A stretch of DNA of 64,000 bases from Dirofilaria immitis (GCA_024305405.1 JAKNDB010000087.1:8868501-8932500); one strand, 5' to 3'. Positions 40,101-53,240 are shown, counted from the first letter of the stretch. Made by a program: numbers and translations. Notes: generated by a model from the letters alone, not told the origin.

Positions 40101-41850
40101 TATTATTTCATAATTAACTATCCATTTTTCTATTCTAAAAATTATGCAAATTTTGACAGAATAATTCAACTAGATTGAAATAACAAAATAAGCTCAAATT
40201 ATATCATTCATTGAAATGATGCCTTGATCATCAATATCAGGATAACTTATTTTTCTAAACAATTATAAGAATTAATCATACTGATCTATGATAATATTAT
40301 TGAAATTAAATTCGAATTAAAGACGTATAGAATCTTATTTTAAATTTGTTTTTAAAGTTATTATCTGTTTCTTAAAACTAAATTATGGCCGATGAAAATT
40401 TATGCATGGTTCTATAACATATAAATTAATTTATTGCGCGATGTGAAATTTATAAATTAGTATTTTATTTTAGATAGAATTTATTCTATGATTAATTTTC
40501 AAAATCGAGATTCGATTTAAAATAATTGATGGATGAACTAAAATTGCACATAAAAACTTTTCATTTTCGATATAATCGATTTTCATTTATATAAACAAAT
40601 TTATTGCCTTTTTTAAATAAATGATTTCCATTCCGATTCTTTAAATATTATGAATTCTGATTATTTGGTGTTATTCAGATTTCATATTACTATTATCATC
40701 TCATAATATTTTTTATTCTTACGTATATATGTCAAATTAATTTAAAGAAAAATCAAAAATTATAAAAAATTTGATGAGAATAACAAAAAAGTAAATAAAA
40801 ACTATTCAAATATTTTTTTTCAACGATTCATTTATAAATTTGTGTAATTAATATTTTATTTTAAATGATAAATTGTGGAATTTAAAATTATGCTATAAAT
40901 CTAAATTATTTTATTAATATATTTGAATTTTCAGAAATTCCCAATTAAAAATTTTATAAGTCGTTATTAACCCACACAAATTCAAATACTAAGTTGAAAA
41001 TATGCATATTTGAGGATAAAACTTGAAAATAAATTTCAATTAAATTTTCCCATAAATGCAATAAATTGTAATTTAAGAATATCGAACCAAAATTCACATA
41101 ATTCCAAGTTATGAAAATTTTTTATACTAAAAAAGAAAAAACTACTTATGGTTTAAGCTAAATAAATTAGTATTTCAAGAGAATTTGGAATCATTTCCCT
41201 GAACTAATAAAATTACCATCATATAATATTTTATCAAATTATTTATGCAATCAATGATATTCTGAATATTCAAAATTTCAAAATATTCATAACTTACGTA
41301 AAATATAAACTTAAAATAAGTATATCAGAAATAATAAAATATCTTCTATCGAAAATATTTATTACAAAGAAGGATTAATAAACGAAAACAATATCATAGT
41401 TACGTGAAACATGAGATATAGTAAAAGCAAATAATTATTCATACTTACGTAAAATACGAGTTAATAAAGTTCGATGTTCAAAATAAGCTTTTTCTTTACT
41501 ATTATTTATTAACTTTTCCAAGAGAGAGAGAGAAAAGAAAGAGAAAAAAATGAAAACGTAGAAAAAAATAGTCTGATAGTAGGCTTATTTTAATGAATAT
41601 ATCAAAAATCTGAAGCTGAATAATTAACTTAATGGAACATATATCGAAATATTATTTAAATTAAAAGTATTATCCTCTTGTCATTTGCTATATATATATA
41701 TTAAATCATTTTTTTTGATACAGAGCCTAAAATAAATTAAAATATTTAATTGAAATTGAAGAAAAGAAGTTAGAATATTTAGTTAAAAATAAAAAGATAT
41801 TAGAATAAATACTTAGTTGAAAATAGAAAAAAAAAAACTTTGAAAAGATA
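37190..41850. other. Gene-poor AT-rich stretch
   Basis: Only short biased frames were seen. A GA-rich run lies at 41520-41550. No RNA gene or mobile element was recognised. Confidence 0.4.
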
Positions 41851-41862
41851 TTAAAATCATAC

Positions 41863-41974
41863 GAGCTTTTAGTGCAGCAAATCCAACATGATTATTAGTA
41901 TTATGAGCCAGCCAAATTTGATCACTTTCATTGCCTTTGTAAATTATAAGAGGAAATTTTGAATTCGGTCCATT
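41863..41974 (-). CDS. Orphan exon-like patch, unidentified
   Basis: On the minus strand a frame opening after TGA (41977-41975) reads NGPNSKFPLIIYKGNESD, then QIWLAHNTNN and VGFAALKA before a GTATGA donor-like site at 41862. Composition is strikingly protein-like for this region. A convincing acceptor was not found; ACAAAG before GGCAATG is a weak one. It may be an exon of a gene with very large introns, or a relic. Confidence 0.28.
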
Positions 41975-43969
41975 TCAATAATTTTCAAAATATCTATGCT
42001 TATCCCATTATCTTTATTTATCATTTACTTCTCAATTCATTTCCAAAATTTAGAAAACGCCGATTTGTTCGAATTTCAAAAACTTTCTAACTCATATTTT
42101 CATCATTTCGAGATAAATGAAGAGGAATGAATGTGCTTTGAATTTTTTGAAAAAAAAAGATTTTATGGACTTAAATCTTCTCTATTTCCTTCTTTCTTCC
42201 TTTCTTTCCATACTATTCAATACCTTTTCGTTTTTAATTTGCCTCATTTATTCTTTAAATGATAAACTTTCAAAAAGAAAATTTAACTTACTGCTAAAAA
42301 ATTATAAATTCATATAAATGAAATTGCTATGATACCAAAGTTTTATGCATTCCGATATTAATTTAATTTAATAAACTAAAATCTCCAAATATAAGTAATT
42401 TAGAACATGATTAATAATTTAGAATATAACTCAATCAATTTTAGCTCTTATATTTAGAAATTTTAAGTATTCGAGAATTTTGAGACTAGCAGCAAGTTAA
42501 AATTATGATTTATCGAGAATCTTGAGGATCAATAACAACAATTTGACGGTGAATAGTTGGAATTGAACATTTTAGCAGTATTCAAATTAGATTTATCTCA
42601 AAATTTGATAAATCACACTTTTCAAGTATAGTTTGTTAGGATTAATCAGTATTTAGGATAATGCCTTTTGTATAATAATGTGATAGCAAATTTGAATATG
42701 AATATACTTATTTAATAATTTGGAAATTTGCAATATCTTTTAATTTCAATTATCAAATCATTTAATGATTCGATTGATAAGATATAATACTATTAGAAAG
42801 TATTTAACCAAAGTTATATTTTCCAAACTTTAGAATTCATTTTAATATAAAACTTTTCGATTTTCGGCCGTAATAAGGCAAATAATATGAAAATTTACCT
42901 CAGATAGAAGCCAACTTATGAGATTTTTAAAGCAAACAAAAAAAATGCCAAATAGATTGTTTGTTTATTGAAATTTTGAAAATTTAAATTTTCAATTTTA
43001 ATAATCAAATCGGCAGCGAATGACAAATTTCAATTGCCATGCGATTGCGATTTAAATGCAACAAATATTATATAATAAATAAAAGAATGCAAAAGTTTGA
43101 GGAATAAATTTCATCCTAAAAAAAAAAATGATCGATAAATAAAATATATCTTCTACCTACTTAATTCATTCAATGATAATTGTTAAAATGTAATACAATG
43201 TTCATAATTAGCTAGATTATGATTAAATACTTAAATACTAAATTCTAATTGATATTTAATATTTCAAAGAATTCAATTATAGTTCTTTTAATAAAAAAAA
43301 AATTAAGAAAATTATTTATTATGAGAAAGATTTGAAGAATTGGATGAAAGAAATTGTCGTTACATTTAATAATACATCTGTTTACACTTTCTAATACATT
43401 TCTTTACATATAGTTATATTGCAAGAAGATAATTTTTGAATTAATTGTTCCAAGATGATTATTTTAAATAAAATATTTTAATATTTCAAAATGATGATTT
43501 TGAAATATTAATGCAAATGGAATATTTTATTAAACAAAAGAAAAAAATCATGGAAAATTCAAGTGATCATTGCTGTTAAAATTATTTGATCAGTTGATGT
43601 ACAAGAATTTTTCAGAATTTTTAAGAAGGAAATGATAAATAAAATGATTCAAACATTTATCTTAGGAATGAAATAAGCTTATCTTTATTTGAGAGGAAAA
43701 CATGAATGAAATACTTGTCCTTTCATTTATTGATTTTTGCAAGTTTTCTTAATTCATAACTTATAAAAATATGATTTTTCATAATAAAAATTTTAATAAT
43801 ACATCATCTGACGATTATTCTTCTTTTCTGGAATGATATTTCACGTAATAAATTAATAGAATATTAATGAAAAAGTAACGTATTTTAATTTTAGGCATTT
43901 TATAATTTACTATTGAAATTAAAAATGTATAATTATTTAATCTGGTATGATATTTACTATTAAAATTAC

Positions 43970-44062
<93 letters not shown>

Positions 44063-44157
44063 TATTATTATTATTGTTATTATTATTATTACTATTATTA
44101 TTATTATTACTATTATTATTATTATTATTGTTATTATTATTATTATTGTTATTATTA

Positions 44158-44197
<40 letters not shown>

Positions 44198-44263
44198 TAT
44201 TATTATTATTATTACTATTATTATTATTATTATTGTTATTATTATTATTGTTATTATCATCAT
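43970..44263. repeat. Long interrupted (ATT)n microsatellite
   Basis: About 295 bp of ATT/TTA triplets, with regular interruptions to ACT and GTT (TTACTA, TTGTTA). The interruptions themselves recur at multiples of three bases. All long poly-Ile, poly-Leu and poly-Asn frames on both strands arise from it. Confidence 0.97.
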
Positions 44264-45250
44264 ATTCTCGACATAATTATAAAGGCAGGTTTAAAAACAA
44301 GTTACAATCCAACAAAATTTCCATGGTTACATTTGTTTGGTCTAATTTGCTTGGCCTAATTACATTGTGCATTTTTTTCATTTTTACAATTTTTATAATT
44401 TTTGACATCCTATTAGCGAATTTTAAATGAATAAACATTGCTAAATATATATGATCAAAAAAGATTACACTAAATTTTGCTTCATTTAAATAAAAAAATG
44501 TGAATGCAAATTTTTATAAAATTGAAGCGATAATTGACTTTATTTTTCATTAAATAAAGGATACATTAAAGATAGCATGAAATTTATTTAATAGCATAGA
44601 AGAAAGAATGAACGGATAAAGTTGAATGTTATGATTAAATCTAAAATAAGCATGCAATATATATGCAGTTAATACCGAATAGGCTTAAGTTGTATATTTC
44701 ATAAAATATATTATTCATACATTTTATCCCATTAGTTTATAAATTGTCTATTAATTTATTATTCGAATTATTCACATTTAAAATGGTAATGATAATTATT
44801 ATTTTATATTTCTTTTTATTTTTTCCTTTTAATTCTTTTCTTTGTTTATTTTTATTGAAAATAACTAATACAACAATTAATTATAGCGGAATATATGACT
44901 TATTTAAATTGAATTACGACAAAATATCTCACTTCTTTAGCTTACATTAATTAAAAATTTTAATTAATATTAAATAATAACTAATTACAATGTAACTTTT
45001 TATATTATAATTAAGCTTTAAAAAATATTTGTTAATTATCAATTAATTGCACATTTAAATTATTTATTTTTTTAAAAAACAAAGAAGAAATATTTAGAAA
45101 ATTAAAAAATTAGATCACTGAATCATAAATAAAAGTTATGTTTAGGCAAGATTCTGAGAAATTTAGATTTTTAATATAAGCTTAGTCAAGATTTTCTAAG
45201 TATAAATTCTATAACTAAAAATATATGCACATATTCTTGACTATTTCTAC
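44264..45250. other. AT-rich interval without a recognised gene
   Basis: Short hydrophobic frames only. No feature was recognised apart from the downstream edge of the microsatellite. Confidence 0.35.
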
Positions 45251-45259
45251 CTTTAATAG

Positions 45260-45379
45260 GTTAAATTCATCGATTACCACAATGGTCCACTTCCGGACTT
45301 CATTGTTCAATTGGCTTATTTAGAAATGAAAGTATTAGGCAAGCCTTATTTTCCTATTCTTGATAATCATTGCAAATGA
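45260..45379 (+). CDS. Candidate terminal exon, unidentified
   Basis: After a CTTTAATAG acceptor the frame reads VKFIDYHNGPLPDF, then IVQLAYLEMKVLGKPYFP, and stops at TGA 45377-45379, 40 codons in all. The residues are well mixed, with Pro, Gly, Asp and His, unlike neighbouring frames. No upstream exon was identified and no family was recognised. It could also be a relic of a once longer gene. Confidence 0.3.
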   Translation, partial: VKFIDYHNGPLPDFIVQLAYLEMKVLGKPYFPILDNHCK

Positions 45380-47201
45380 CAGATGTTAAATGCTTTACAG
45401 GTATGAATTATTAAAATATGAAATAAATTGGCTTATTTCAAGCATAAATCCAAACTGTTCTAATAACTTATTTTAAATTATATCAATCAATATTCAATTA
45501 TATTTCTTTTTTTTTCATCCTGAAAAATATTCCTTTTCTTTGTAACTTTTGAAAATTACTTATTTCAAAAAAACTTTACAATTATAAAATCAATCAAAAA
45601 TATCATTAAATCAAGATATATAATTAAAATTCGAGAAGAAAAAAATGGACCACAATAAAGTTTAGTTTTAAAATTATATTAAGTAATATTAAATTATATT
45701 AAATTGAAAAGGTACTTATAATGCTAATTCTGTTTGCTTACATTATTTATGTCTTCAATCGCTAGTATCCAACTTAACGATTTTCGATTGAAAAAATTTC
45801 GATTTGATCCTGCAAAAGTATCATTCCATATTTTACAGCAATATCACTTTTGACATTTCTAAGTTGATATTTATGATAATTTAAGAAGCATTTATTTTAT
45901 GGAAATTCTAACTTAGCTCAAACGTATAGTTATAAATTTAGTTAGCATAAACTTAACAGTGCTATAATAGACAAACTTTTTAAAATAAAAACATTTTATT
46001 CGTTTTGAAAATTCAATTTCTCGTACAGAATTTTTAAAATGGAAATAAAAATCAAAATAAATGTGGGATTAGAATAATCGTATGATAAAAACAAAAATCA
46101 AATAAATAACTTCTAACTATATGGATCGTTGAATTACATCGTATATGATTAATATTAAATTTATATCACACAAATAATGAATGAATCAATATCATTTTCC
46201 TTCGAAATACATATTCATAGAATTTTGAAATGGCAAAATTTTGTGTCCAGCGAAATGAACTTGAAATGAAATAGCAAAAATGGATTAATATGATAAATAA
46301 GGATTCAACTAAAAATATCAATAGGCAAAGCTTTAAGACTTGAAATAAAGTTGTTGCAATGGACTAATTTCAATTTGATTTCGATCAAAGTGAACAACCT
46401 CTTATCGAAATCTTTTTATTTACAGCAATATCAATGTGAGGATAGTGCAATTTTTCCTTCAAATTTTCATATCATACTTAACAAGCCAACACAAATATTG
46501 AGATTTGTATTGATATCGTTGAAGTGCTCTTCTAAACCATCTCTCATCCTCTATTCCTTAAATAAACTTTTTTAATTAAAAAAAAATCTAAAAACATTCT
46601 TTTTAAATACAAAACATCAAGTTTAGTCTTCAAAAATCTAAAAATTTTAGGAGAAACCAATCATAAAAACAAAATTAATTATAAAAAAAAAAGATAATTT
46701 TTGATAAATTTCCAAAATTCTTTCCAACATTTAATAAAAAGAATGAATAAATAAATCAATGATGATTTAATTATGTTAAATAATATGAAGATAATAAGAT
46801 CTTCTAAAAATGCAATCTATAATAGTCTGATTAAGTAAGAAGTCAGCATTTAGCAATAGATAAAAAAATTATTCCGTTCAAACTATCAATATATTTATAT
46901 AAATTTTGGAAAACGATATTGATTTCCAGCTTGTTTGAAAGTTAAAATTGAAGATAATGTTAAAAATATTACTTTGATCATTTTCCCTTCCATTCATAAA
47001 CAGTAGTGATTTCCTATTTCCATTTTTCAGCATATTTGTAATAAATACTATCGTATTTAATAAAGTGATGAAACCAAAATAAAGTGGCATTACAATCAAC
47101 GTACTATGAATACGCCACAAAAACTTATCACCATCATAACAGAGGAAAGATTACCGCAGAATAGTCTCCCCAGAAACAATCACTGCCTCATTATGAAAAC
47201 C

Positions 47202-47313
47202 TGAGTTCGAGTTTAAATTTAAATCTGAATTTTACACTTTATGAAGTTTTATCACTTTATGAAGTTCGTTGGTTTATAATTCAAATTCAGATTTAAATTT
47301 AAACTCGAACTCA
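47202..47313. repeat. Perfect inverted repeat, 31-bp arms, 50-bp loop
   Basis: Arm 47202-47232 (TGAGTTCGAGTTTAAATTTA...) is the exact reverse complement of arm 47283-47313. The loop carries two copies of CACTTTATGAAGTT (47235 and 47253). Transcribed RNA would fold into a stable hairpin. No transposase, target duplication or terminal motif was seen. Confidence 0.92.
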
Positions 47314-47827
47314 AATTTTCACCAATGTTGTATTTCGAGTTGATATTATTTCGTAGGTGGCCGCTGTTGATCGCATTACTGTTTAGGCAGCTACTGCTAA
47401 ATACTTGGCAGTTGGATGAACGTATGTGATTTGTTCGACGCCTGTTTCTGCGATTCAGGAATTCCACTCTAGATTTTCTCCTGATTTTAATAAATTTGAG
47501 ATAAATCAAATAAAAAAAAAACGATTAAACTTAACATGCCTTAAATTTTACTTGTTTTTGTTGTTATTGACGAGAGATGCAGCATGAAATACATTAGTAT
47601 GTTAAATGTATGGATATGAATATCGGATTTTGTCATTTCTAGTCAATTTGAAAGTACACACATCAGTGAAATTGAGATTATTAATACACAATTACTAAGA
47701 ATCGTATACATTTTCATTTCGTTCACTTGCTCATAGCTTTTTTAGCTTTTCAAATGTACTTTTCAAGTCTTTATTATTTTTATTCTATGACATTTACCGA
47801 AATTTCCTTTGCCTTTCCCGCATTTAG

Positions 47828-47981
47828 TGCTGCAAGTTTTGAAGTTGAACAGTATAAAGTTATGGAAGAACCAAAAACATATGTTACAGCTTGTAAATTA
47901 AAGGCGCATAAGCTTAGATATTGCAGTGATAAAGGTATAAGAAGATATGTCCGGGATACGATAGAAGGCGAATTCATCTGA
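47828..47981 (+). CDS. Candidate terminal exon, unidentified
   Basis: After CCCGCATTTAG the frame reads SFEVEQYKVMEEPKTYVTA followed by CKLKAHKLRYCSDKGIRRYV and ends at TGA 47979-47981. Charged residues and two cysteines make this look coded. The antisense frame is also open but Ser/Leu-rich and less convincing. No partner exons or family were recognised. Confidence 0.33.
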
Positions 47982-49275
47982 GATAATAAATGCATGTCAG
48001 GGTGTCATCTTTGGAAAAATCAAGCAATTTTCTTGTTGGAGATCTAATATCATGAGAACATTGTTTAGTTTTAATTATTTATGTAATTCATGATTTTTTC
48101 GGTATGAATTCAGTCTGAAATTTTGATCCATAAATATCATGCTTCTTTTATATCATTAAATTATCCCAATTATCTGACGGTGACTAGTAGAATGAATAGC
48201 TCGTTTTATCCTTATATTTTACTAATTCAGAATGCATTCCTACTATTGTTCTGTTTACGGAATTTTGAAATGAACAATCAAATTCATCCAGCTGCAATTA
48301 TGTTTCTATGCAACTAATTGTTAAAAAGGAGATAATAGGATTCGCACCAGATAATCGTTTCTTGAATTTCATTGAAGTAAACGTATACGATTTTTTATTC
48401 CTCCAAAAGATAATCATTTTTAGACTTTTCGAATCTTCACTTATTTTTCAGCTTTTAATAGAAAATAACTATTTCAATTTTTTTTCTCGATAACATGAAT
48501 GTTATTTCAACGTAGTATCAAACATCTTTCAGTACTCGAACGATCAATTTTTTCTTGACATCTCAAAGAAACGCTTTCTGAATGCATCATTAAATATTTT
48601 AATAGTTATTAACAAAAAACCATGGAACGTTGCTGAAAATATTTTATTAAACGATACATTTAAAAACTGTTGAAATCTTATAATAATTTTTGCATGACCA
48701 TAATTATCTTGCAAACAGATCAGGTTTGCAACAGATGATATTACTGATTGACAAGATTTGAGATCTTTTGCCAATTCAATAAGCTATGCAAACATCAAAA
48801 AATCATTCACTCATACGTTGCTTATTTTGGAGTTCCATTTATAATTACGCATAACGAATGGTTGCTCGAATATGTTATATCACGATAATCTATTTCGAAA
48901 AAAAACTTTAAAATTTGAATTAAATAACATTAAAATTCATCGAAAAATATTTATGTTGAGAAAGAAAAAGAAATACATATTTTCTTTCGTTCTTGAGAAT
49001 TAGAGATGATCCTTTTCATTTCTTATTGTTTATTGGAGATTGGTCGTTTTTGCTACTGTAATTCGGCTAAATTAATAATAGGTTTTATTGGGTTGTAAAA
49101 TAACACTATATTGCATTTACGCCATGATGTGAATTGAACAAGTTCATGGCTGGAACAACGGTATGGCTAAATAGTAATATGAACTAAGCAAGGGTTAAAA
49201 AAATGATTAGATTAAATAAATAATGCACAGTAAAAGAACAAGGATACCAAAAGTCGTTTGGATGTTGGCAGAACA

Positions 49276-49521
49276 TCATAAATATTTCCTCGATTGTTGC
49301 TGCTTCAAACTATGGCTTCTAGTTTTAGACTGTTGAAGCTGCTCATTGAAGATTATTAGTTGAATGATAAGCATCGGTATGCCGTTTCGTACATATTGTG
49401 AATAATGGAGCGACAGTTGCCGGAATAGTAAGCATAACCGGTAATGAAAATTTTGTTCTCGTAGCACCCGGAATTCAATTAACAAAAATAAGTATAACAG
49501 TAATACTTTAGACGAGTACAT
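49276..49521 (-). CDS. Possible small secreted peptide ORF, 81 residues
   Basis: The frame begins MYSSKVLLLYLFLLIEF, which has the form of a signal peptide, and continues with a basic Gln-rich tail (EQLQQSKTRSHSLKQQQ) to TGA. It lacks clear Cys pairing or dibasic-amidated peptide repeats in this frame. A parallel frame over the middle contains three cysteines (GCYENK, GNCRSI, YRCLSF). No family was recognised. Confidence 0.22.
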   Translation of the reverse strand: MYSSKVLLLYLFLLIEFRVLREQNFHYRLCLLFRQLSLHYSQYVRNGIPMLIIQLIIFNEQLQQSKTRSHSLKQQQSRKYL

Positions 49522-49789
49522 TTCAAAGAGTATCGATTGGAATTCTCGGCAGTTTTTAACTGAACAGAAGAATTACTGAATTTTAAACGAAAAATTTGAT
49601 CATTAAACAGTATCGCTTCATTCATCACCCCTTTATTAGACAATCAAATATTTCGCTAATAAATTTCTTAGCGACATTTAGTTCATCTTATATTTGATTA
49701 GCAACTATTGCACTTTTAAGGATTCATTTATACATACATTATATATATCATATTCATCATTATCTATCGTTCGCTTCTTTTGATTTTTA

Positions 49790-50262
49790 AAAAATTTTCA
49801 GATTTTTTTGCAAGAATTCCCAGATGATTCATGTGGTTCAATTGCTGGCGAATAAGTTATTATATTACGATCATCCTAATTTCTAATTCTTTGTTTCTGG
49901 CGAAAATATAGATGATAAGGATAGTTTTCGTATATCAAATTAACTTTGATCCGAAAAGAATCGGGAATTACGAAAATTCCATTAATTGATCAAACTACGA
50001 CTGCCATGATTTTTCAGCATAGTAAGGGTTTTGTAACTGCATGAATTCAAAAAGAAAATTGGAAAAAATAAATAGCTTTTCTCGAAATTAATCGTCAGTA
50101 GATTTCGAATTTGTTCAATGTTCATTTCCTAATAATATTGCAATTATTTTTGGTCCAGTTAATGATATTGCCTAAGGTCAGACCGCTATATTAAAAACTA
50201 TACAACCTAGAATGTTACAGGAAACATTTGAACATGTACTGATTCCTTTACTGAAAAAATAA
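49790..50262 (+). pseudogene. Decayed coding patch, unidentified
   Basis: Several protein-like segments lie in order on the plus strand but in shifting frames and with internal stops: FLQEFPDDSCGSIAGE, SGENIDDKDSFRISN, ESGITKIPLIDQTTTAM, and DFEFVQCSFPNNIAIIFG running through one TAA into ILKTIQPRMLQETFEHVL and a final TAA at about 50260. No parent family was recognised. The pattern suits a degenerate gene or exons of an undetected gene. Confidence 0.3.
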
Positions 50263-51319
50263 TGATTCCTTTTAGAATTTTAGTGTAGCAAAATATTTAA
50301 GAAAATGTAATGACAGTTCTCTCACCTAATTAACATTTTAAAATTTTAATTTCAAACTTATGGGAATTATAGTAAACGAAGCAGTAATAATTTCTAATCA
50401 TAAATGATATAAGTGATAATTTCCGTTAAAACATTGATCACGGATTTCAAGTCTATGGATTTTATGATACAATGAAGAAGACATATCTAGTACTTTGTGC
50501 AAAAAAAATGATTCAAACAAAAAAATTGACATAACTTTCCCTTACTTCCAATAAATTCCGTAATCCTTTGCTTTTATAAATTCCGTCCTCTTCCGGAATT
50601 TACATAGATTTGCTCATCTAATCAGCTGATACTATAATTATAACAATTAAGCATAATTTTTTCATAAGTTTGCTCCTAAATGATAAGCTTCAAGTATGTT
50701 ACGACTTATTTGTTTTGTTAATTCATCAATATTACGAAACCTTTTTCTGACCTGATAAATTTTAAGTTATATATTGACCTTATGATCATAAATGTCTCCA
50801 TTAAAGTCGAATATATGCATCTCTACTATAAGTTTTAGACATAAGTTTCGTATCAGTATTGACCATTCCATACAGCCAAATTGGATTGGTATCATAAAAT
50901 GCCTTAGCATAATATGTGTCGCAAATATTAATTATCGCTAAACAAATTAATAAAATAAAGTAAAATGAATCATGCAAAATGCAAATAAATGTAATGAGTC
51001 ATGTAACTAATTTCACATTCCTAAAGTCATTTTTTAATGCGTTTTTAATGCATCTGCTTTGTTATCTTGATCTAATTAAGCCCATATCCTTTCTCTTATG
51101 GTCAAAAAACTAATTCACGTGCAAAATCCTTTATTTGAAACTAATCTTAATTGCAATACTTGTACTGTAATCCGATTCCTTATAGTTTTTTCTGTTATTC
51201 AAATGAACGACTGTTGAAGTATTTGTTGTAAACCACTCCCGCTAAATATGTTTTTCTGTTAATCAAAATTGTATATATATTCATGAGTAAGAAGCAAATA
51301 ACAGTACACATTTTAACTC

Positions 51320-51720
51320 GATTTAATCACCACACCTCGTCTTATTTCGACTACTGCCAAATTCAAAACTACCAACGAAATCTCTAATAAAACCCTTTTT
51401 TGCGCAATAAATACCAAACTTTGGTTTTTTCTGGCATGCCCGCCGGTCGGATCGGTTAATTTCTTGCTGCGTCTTGCTCCCACCTCTCAATTGATCCCTC
51501 CTTTCTTCGAGCTGATGGACCGCGATCTGAGAACTTGCAAATATTTTGAGGCCTGCATTCAAATATACTAAAAACAATCATTGGGGAATTAACTTGGACC
51601 TGAAAAATGATAACCGATGGAAAAATACTTAAAACACAACCAACAGAAAACTGCGGGAAATATGCGTTGGTAGTGATAGTCTGAAATGAATTGTATTCAC
51701 AGGTAATAGAAATTCTTTCA
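51320..51720 (-). pseudogene. Collagen-gene remnant, copy A
   Basis: This copy is recognised by its similarity to copy B (58430-58790). Shared minus-strand blocks are AATACAATTCATTTCAGAC near 51680-51700, a segment GCAAGTTCTCAGATCGCGGTCC versus a close variant, and a Gly-codon-rich stretch at 51430-51520. The printed 84-codon frame (51577-51323) contains no regular Gly-X-Y; a neighbouring frame has short pieces such as KLTDPTGGHARK. The region appears frame-damaged. Nematode cuticle collagens are a large family of short genes prone to duplication and decay. Confidence 0.45.
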
Positions 51721-52188
51721 AAAAATGTTCTTTTTCAAATAACCAATTTTTGGATCTTTCGAAATTTTGGAAACGACGAAAAAGAAGAGATAACAAACGA
51801 AATACTTCGATTTTTCCGAAGACCATCCCTTGATAGAAATTTTTCACTGATGCGATTTAAGTTTATAATTCCTTAACAATTATTGGACTTTCAGTTATTA
51901 TTAAATGCTAATATCTTTGATTTCGCTATCATCTTCCACCTTTCCAAAATGTATCAAAAATTCCATCCTCTTCTTCTCCTTCATTTATGCGTCATCTAGT
52001 AAGTTCTTGCATGTTTAGGATCGTTTCTACTTACCACACGCAACTGTTATCCATAGTATTAGTGTATTGCAACACTGGATGTCATATGGATTACAGATGG
52101 AATATCTCCTTGATTTTCTCGGGCCCTGTTAGCTATGCGTTCTGTTTTATTCTGCTCAATTTTATTTTTGTTGACTTATCTTTCATAG

Positions 52189-52416
52189 TTTCCGGGAGCA
52201 AAATATACGCCACGAATGGCTCGGTTACGTGACATTGACGTGATGCCAACCGTTGGAGTTGATACGAAATTTACTCTTCAGACGAGTGACACAACAGTAG
52301 TACCGGAAATAAACATTAAAGGACCGGATAAGTCATCGATACCGTATTCTCTGTGTCGACTTTCAGAAACCGTTTATGATTTTGTATACCAACCGAAAAT
52401 TGTCGGTGAACATCAG
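52189..52416 (+). CDS. Exon encoding a filamin-type immunoglobulin-like repeat
   Basis: Between TTTCATAG and a GTATAT donor, this phase-0 exon encodes FPGAKYTPRMARL, then VGVDTKFTLQTSD, EINIKGPDKSS, CRLSETVYDFVYQP and KIVGEHQ. Filamin repeats have the pattern VG..xxFxLxT...VxIxGPS...Cxxxxx..YxFxYxPxxxGEHxVxV, which fits well. The rest of the repeat (the strand after GEHQ) was not found before the SNAPC3 gene. Its phase would allow splicing into 53255, but SNAPC3 proteins have no filamin repeat. A possible signal-peptide-like exon lies upstream at 51949-52000 (MYQKFHPLLLLHLCVI, GTAAGT donor), but its phase does not fit. It is either a separate gene's exon or a relic. Confidence 0.45.
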
Positions 52417-52502
52417 GTATATTTAGCCATTATTGAATATAAAACATGTTAGTTTTTCCTTGGCAAATATTTTCATTTTTTCGCGTCAGATTTTATTTTT
52501 GA

Positions 52503-52574
52503 AGTTCAGGAAGAAAGCTCACACTTATTTTAATTTGGAGTTCAGGAAGAAAGCTGACACTTATTTTAATTTGG
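52503..52574. repeat. 36-bp tandem duplication
   Basis: AGTTCAGGAAGAAAGCT... occurs at 52503-52538 and again immediately at 52539-52574 with a single C/G difference, indicating a recent event. Confidence 0.95.
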
Positions 52575-52689
52575 GATTCATTTAAAATGATATACGTCTG
52601 CTCTCTCGAAACTAACCGTTACAATTGCGTCACTTCCCATACTACACAAATCGTTCTTACCTTCTTATTTGATAGTGATCGACTCTCTC

Positions 52690-53240
52690 AAATCATTTAA
52701 TGATTAGATGACGCTATTAATAATTATCAGTTAATTAAAGAAGATAACTGGTTTGCCCGGATCCCGAACACTCCTACCATCTCTTACGATAAACAGTCTC
52801 CTAAGATCATCCTCAAATCGATGTCCACCTTCCTCCCACGGCTTAAACTTCCCCAATGATGAAAAATCGTTGCATGGAAACTTTGATGAAATGAAATTAT
52901 TTCATCCAATTGAAATAATCATTAGTTTTATTTTGTTTACTGTGAATGCCGTAGTTGCTGGGAAGTAGGAGAATATTTATAAAGAATGGAGTCCAATGAC
53001 AATATGTTTTATCCGTGGCAAATCGGGAATGTTAGGATTGTAGTCCAAAATAAGAATTAGATAGTATAAATAAATTAAGATTCCAAATCGTTTAGAATTT
53101 TCTGGTTTCGGATTCAGATTATCATAACTGGAATATCGATTTAAAAAGATTTAATAAAACATGGCAATATAATATCTTGTTGTTACTATAAGGGTAGCAA
53201 AACTAAAGATTCAGAGGCTTAATCAAAGATAGCACATTGT
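52690..53240. other. Interval between the filamin-like exon and SNAPC3
   Basis: A patch at 52750-52870 is open on both strands. The minus frame has GKFKPWEEGGHRFEDD and FIVRDGRSVRDPGKPV, a coding-like composition; the plus frame is Ser/Pro-rich. Neither was recognised. The remainder shows nothing clear. Confidence 0.3.

Noticed and set aside
43937..44430. Long Ile-, Leu- and Asn-rich open frames on both strands
   Set aside because: They are translations of the ATT microsatellite and have no independent coding signal.
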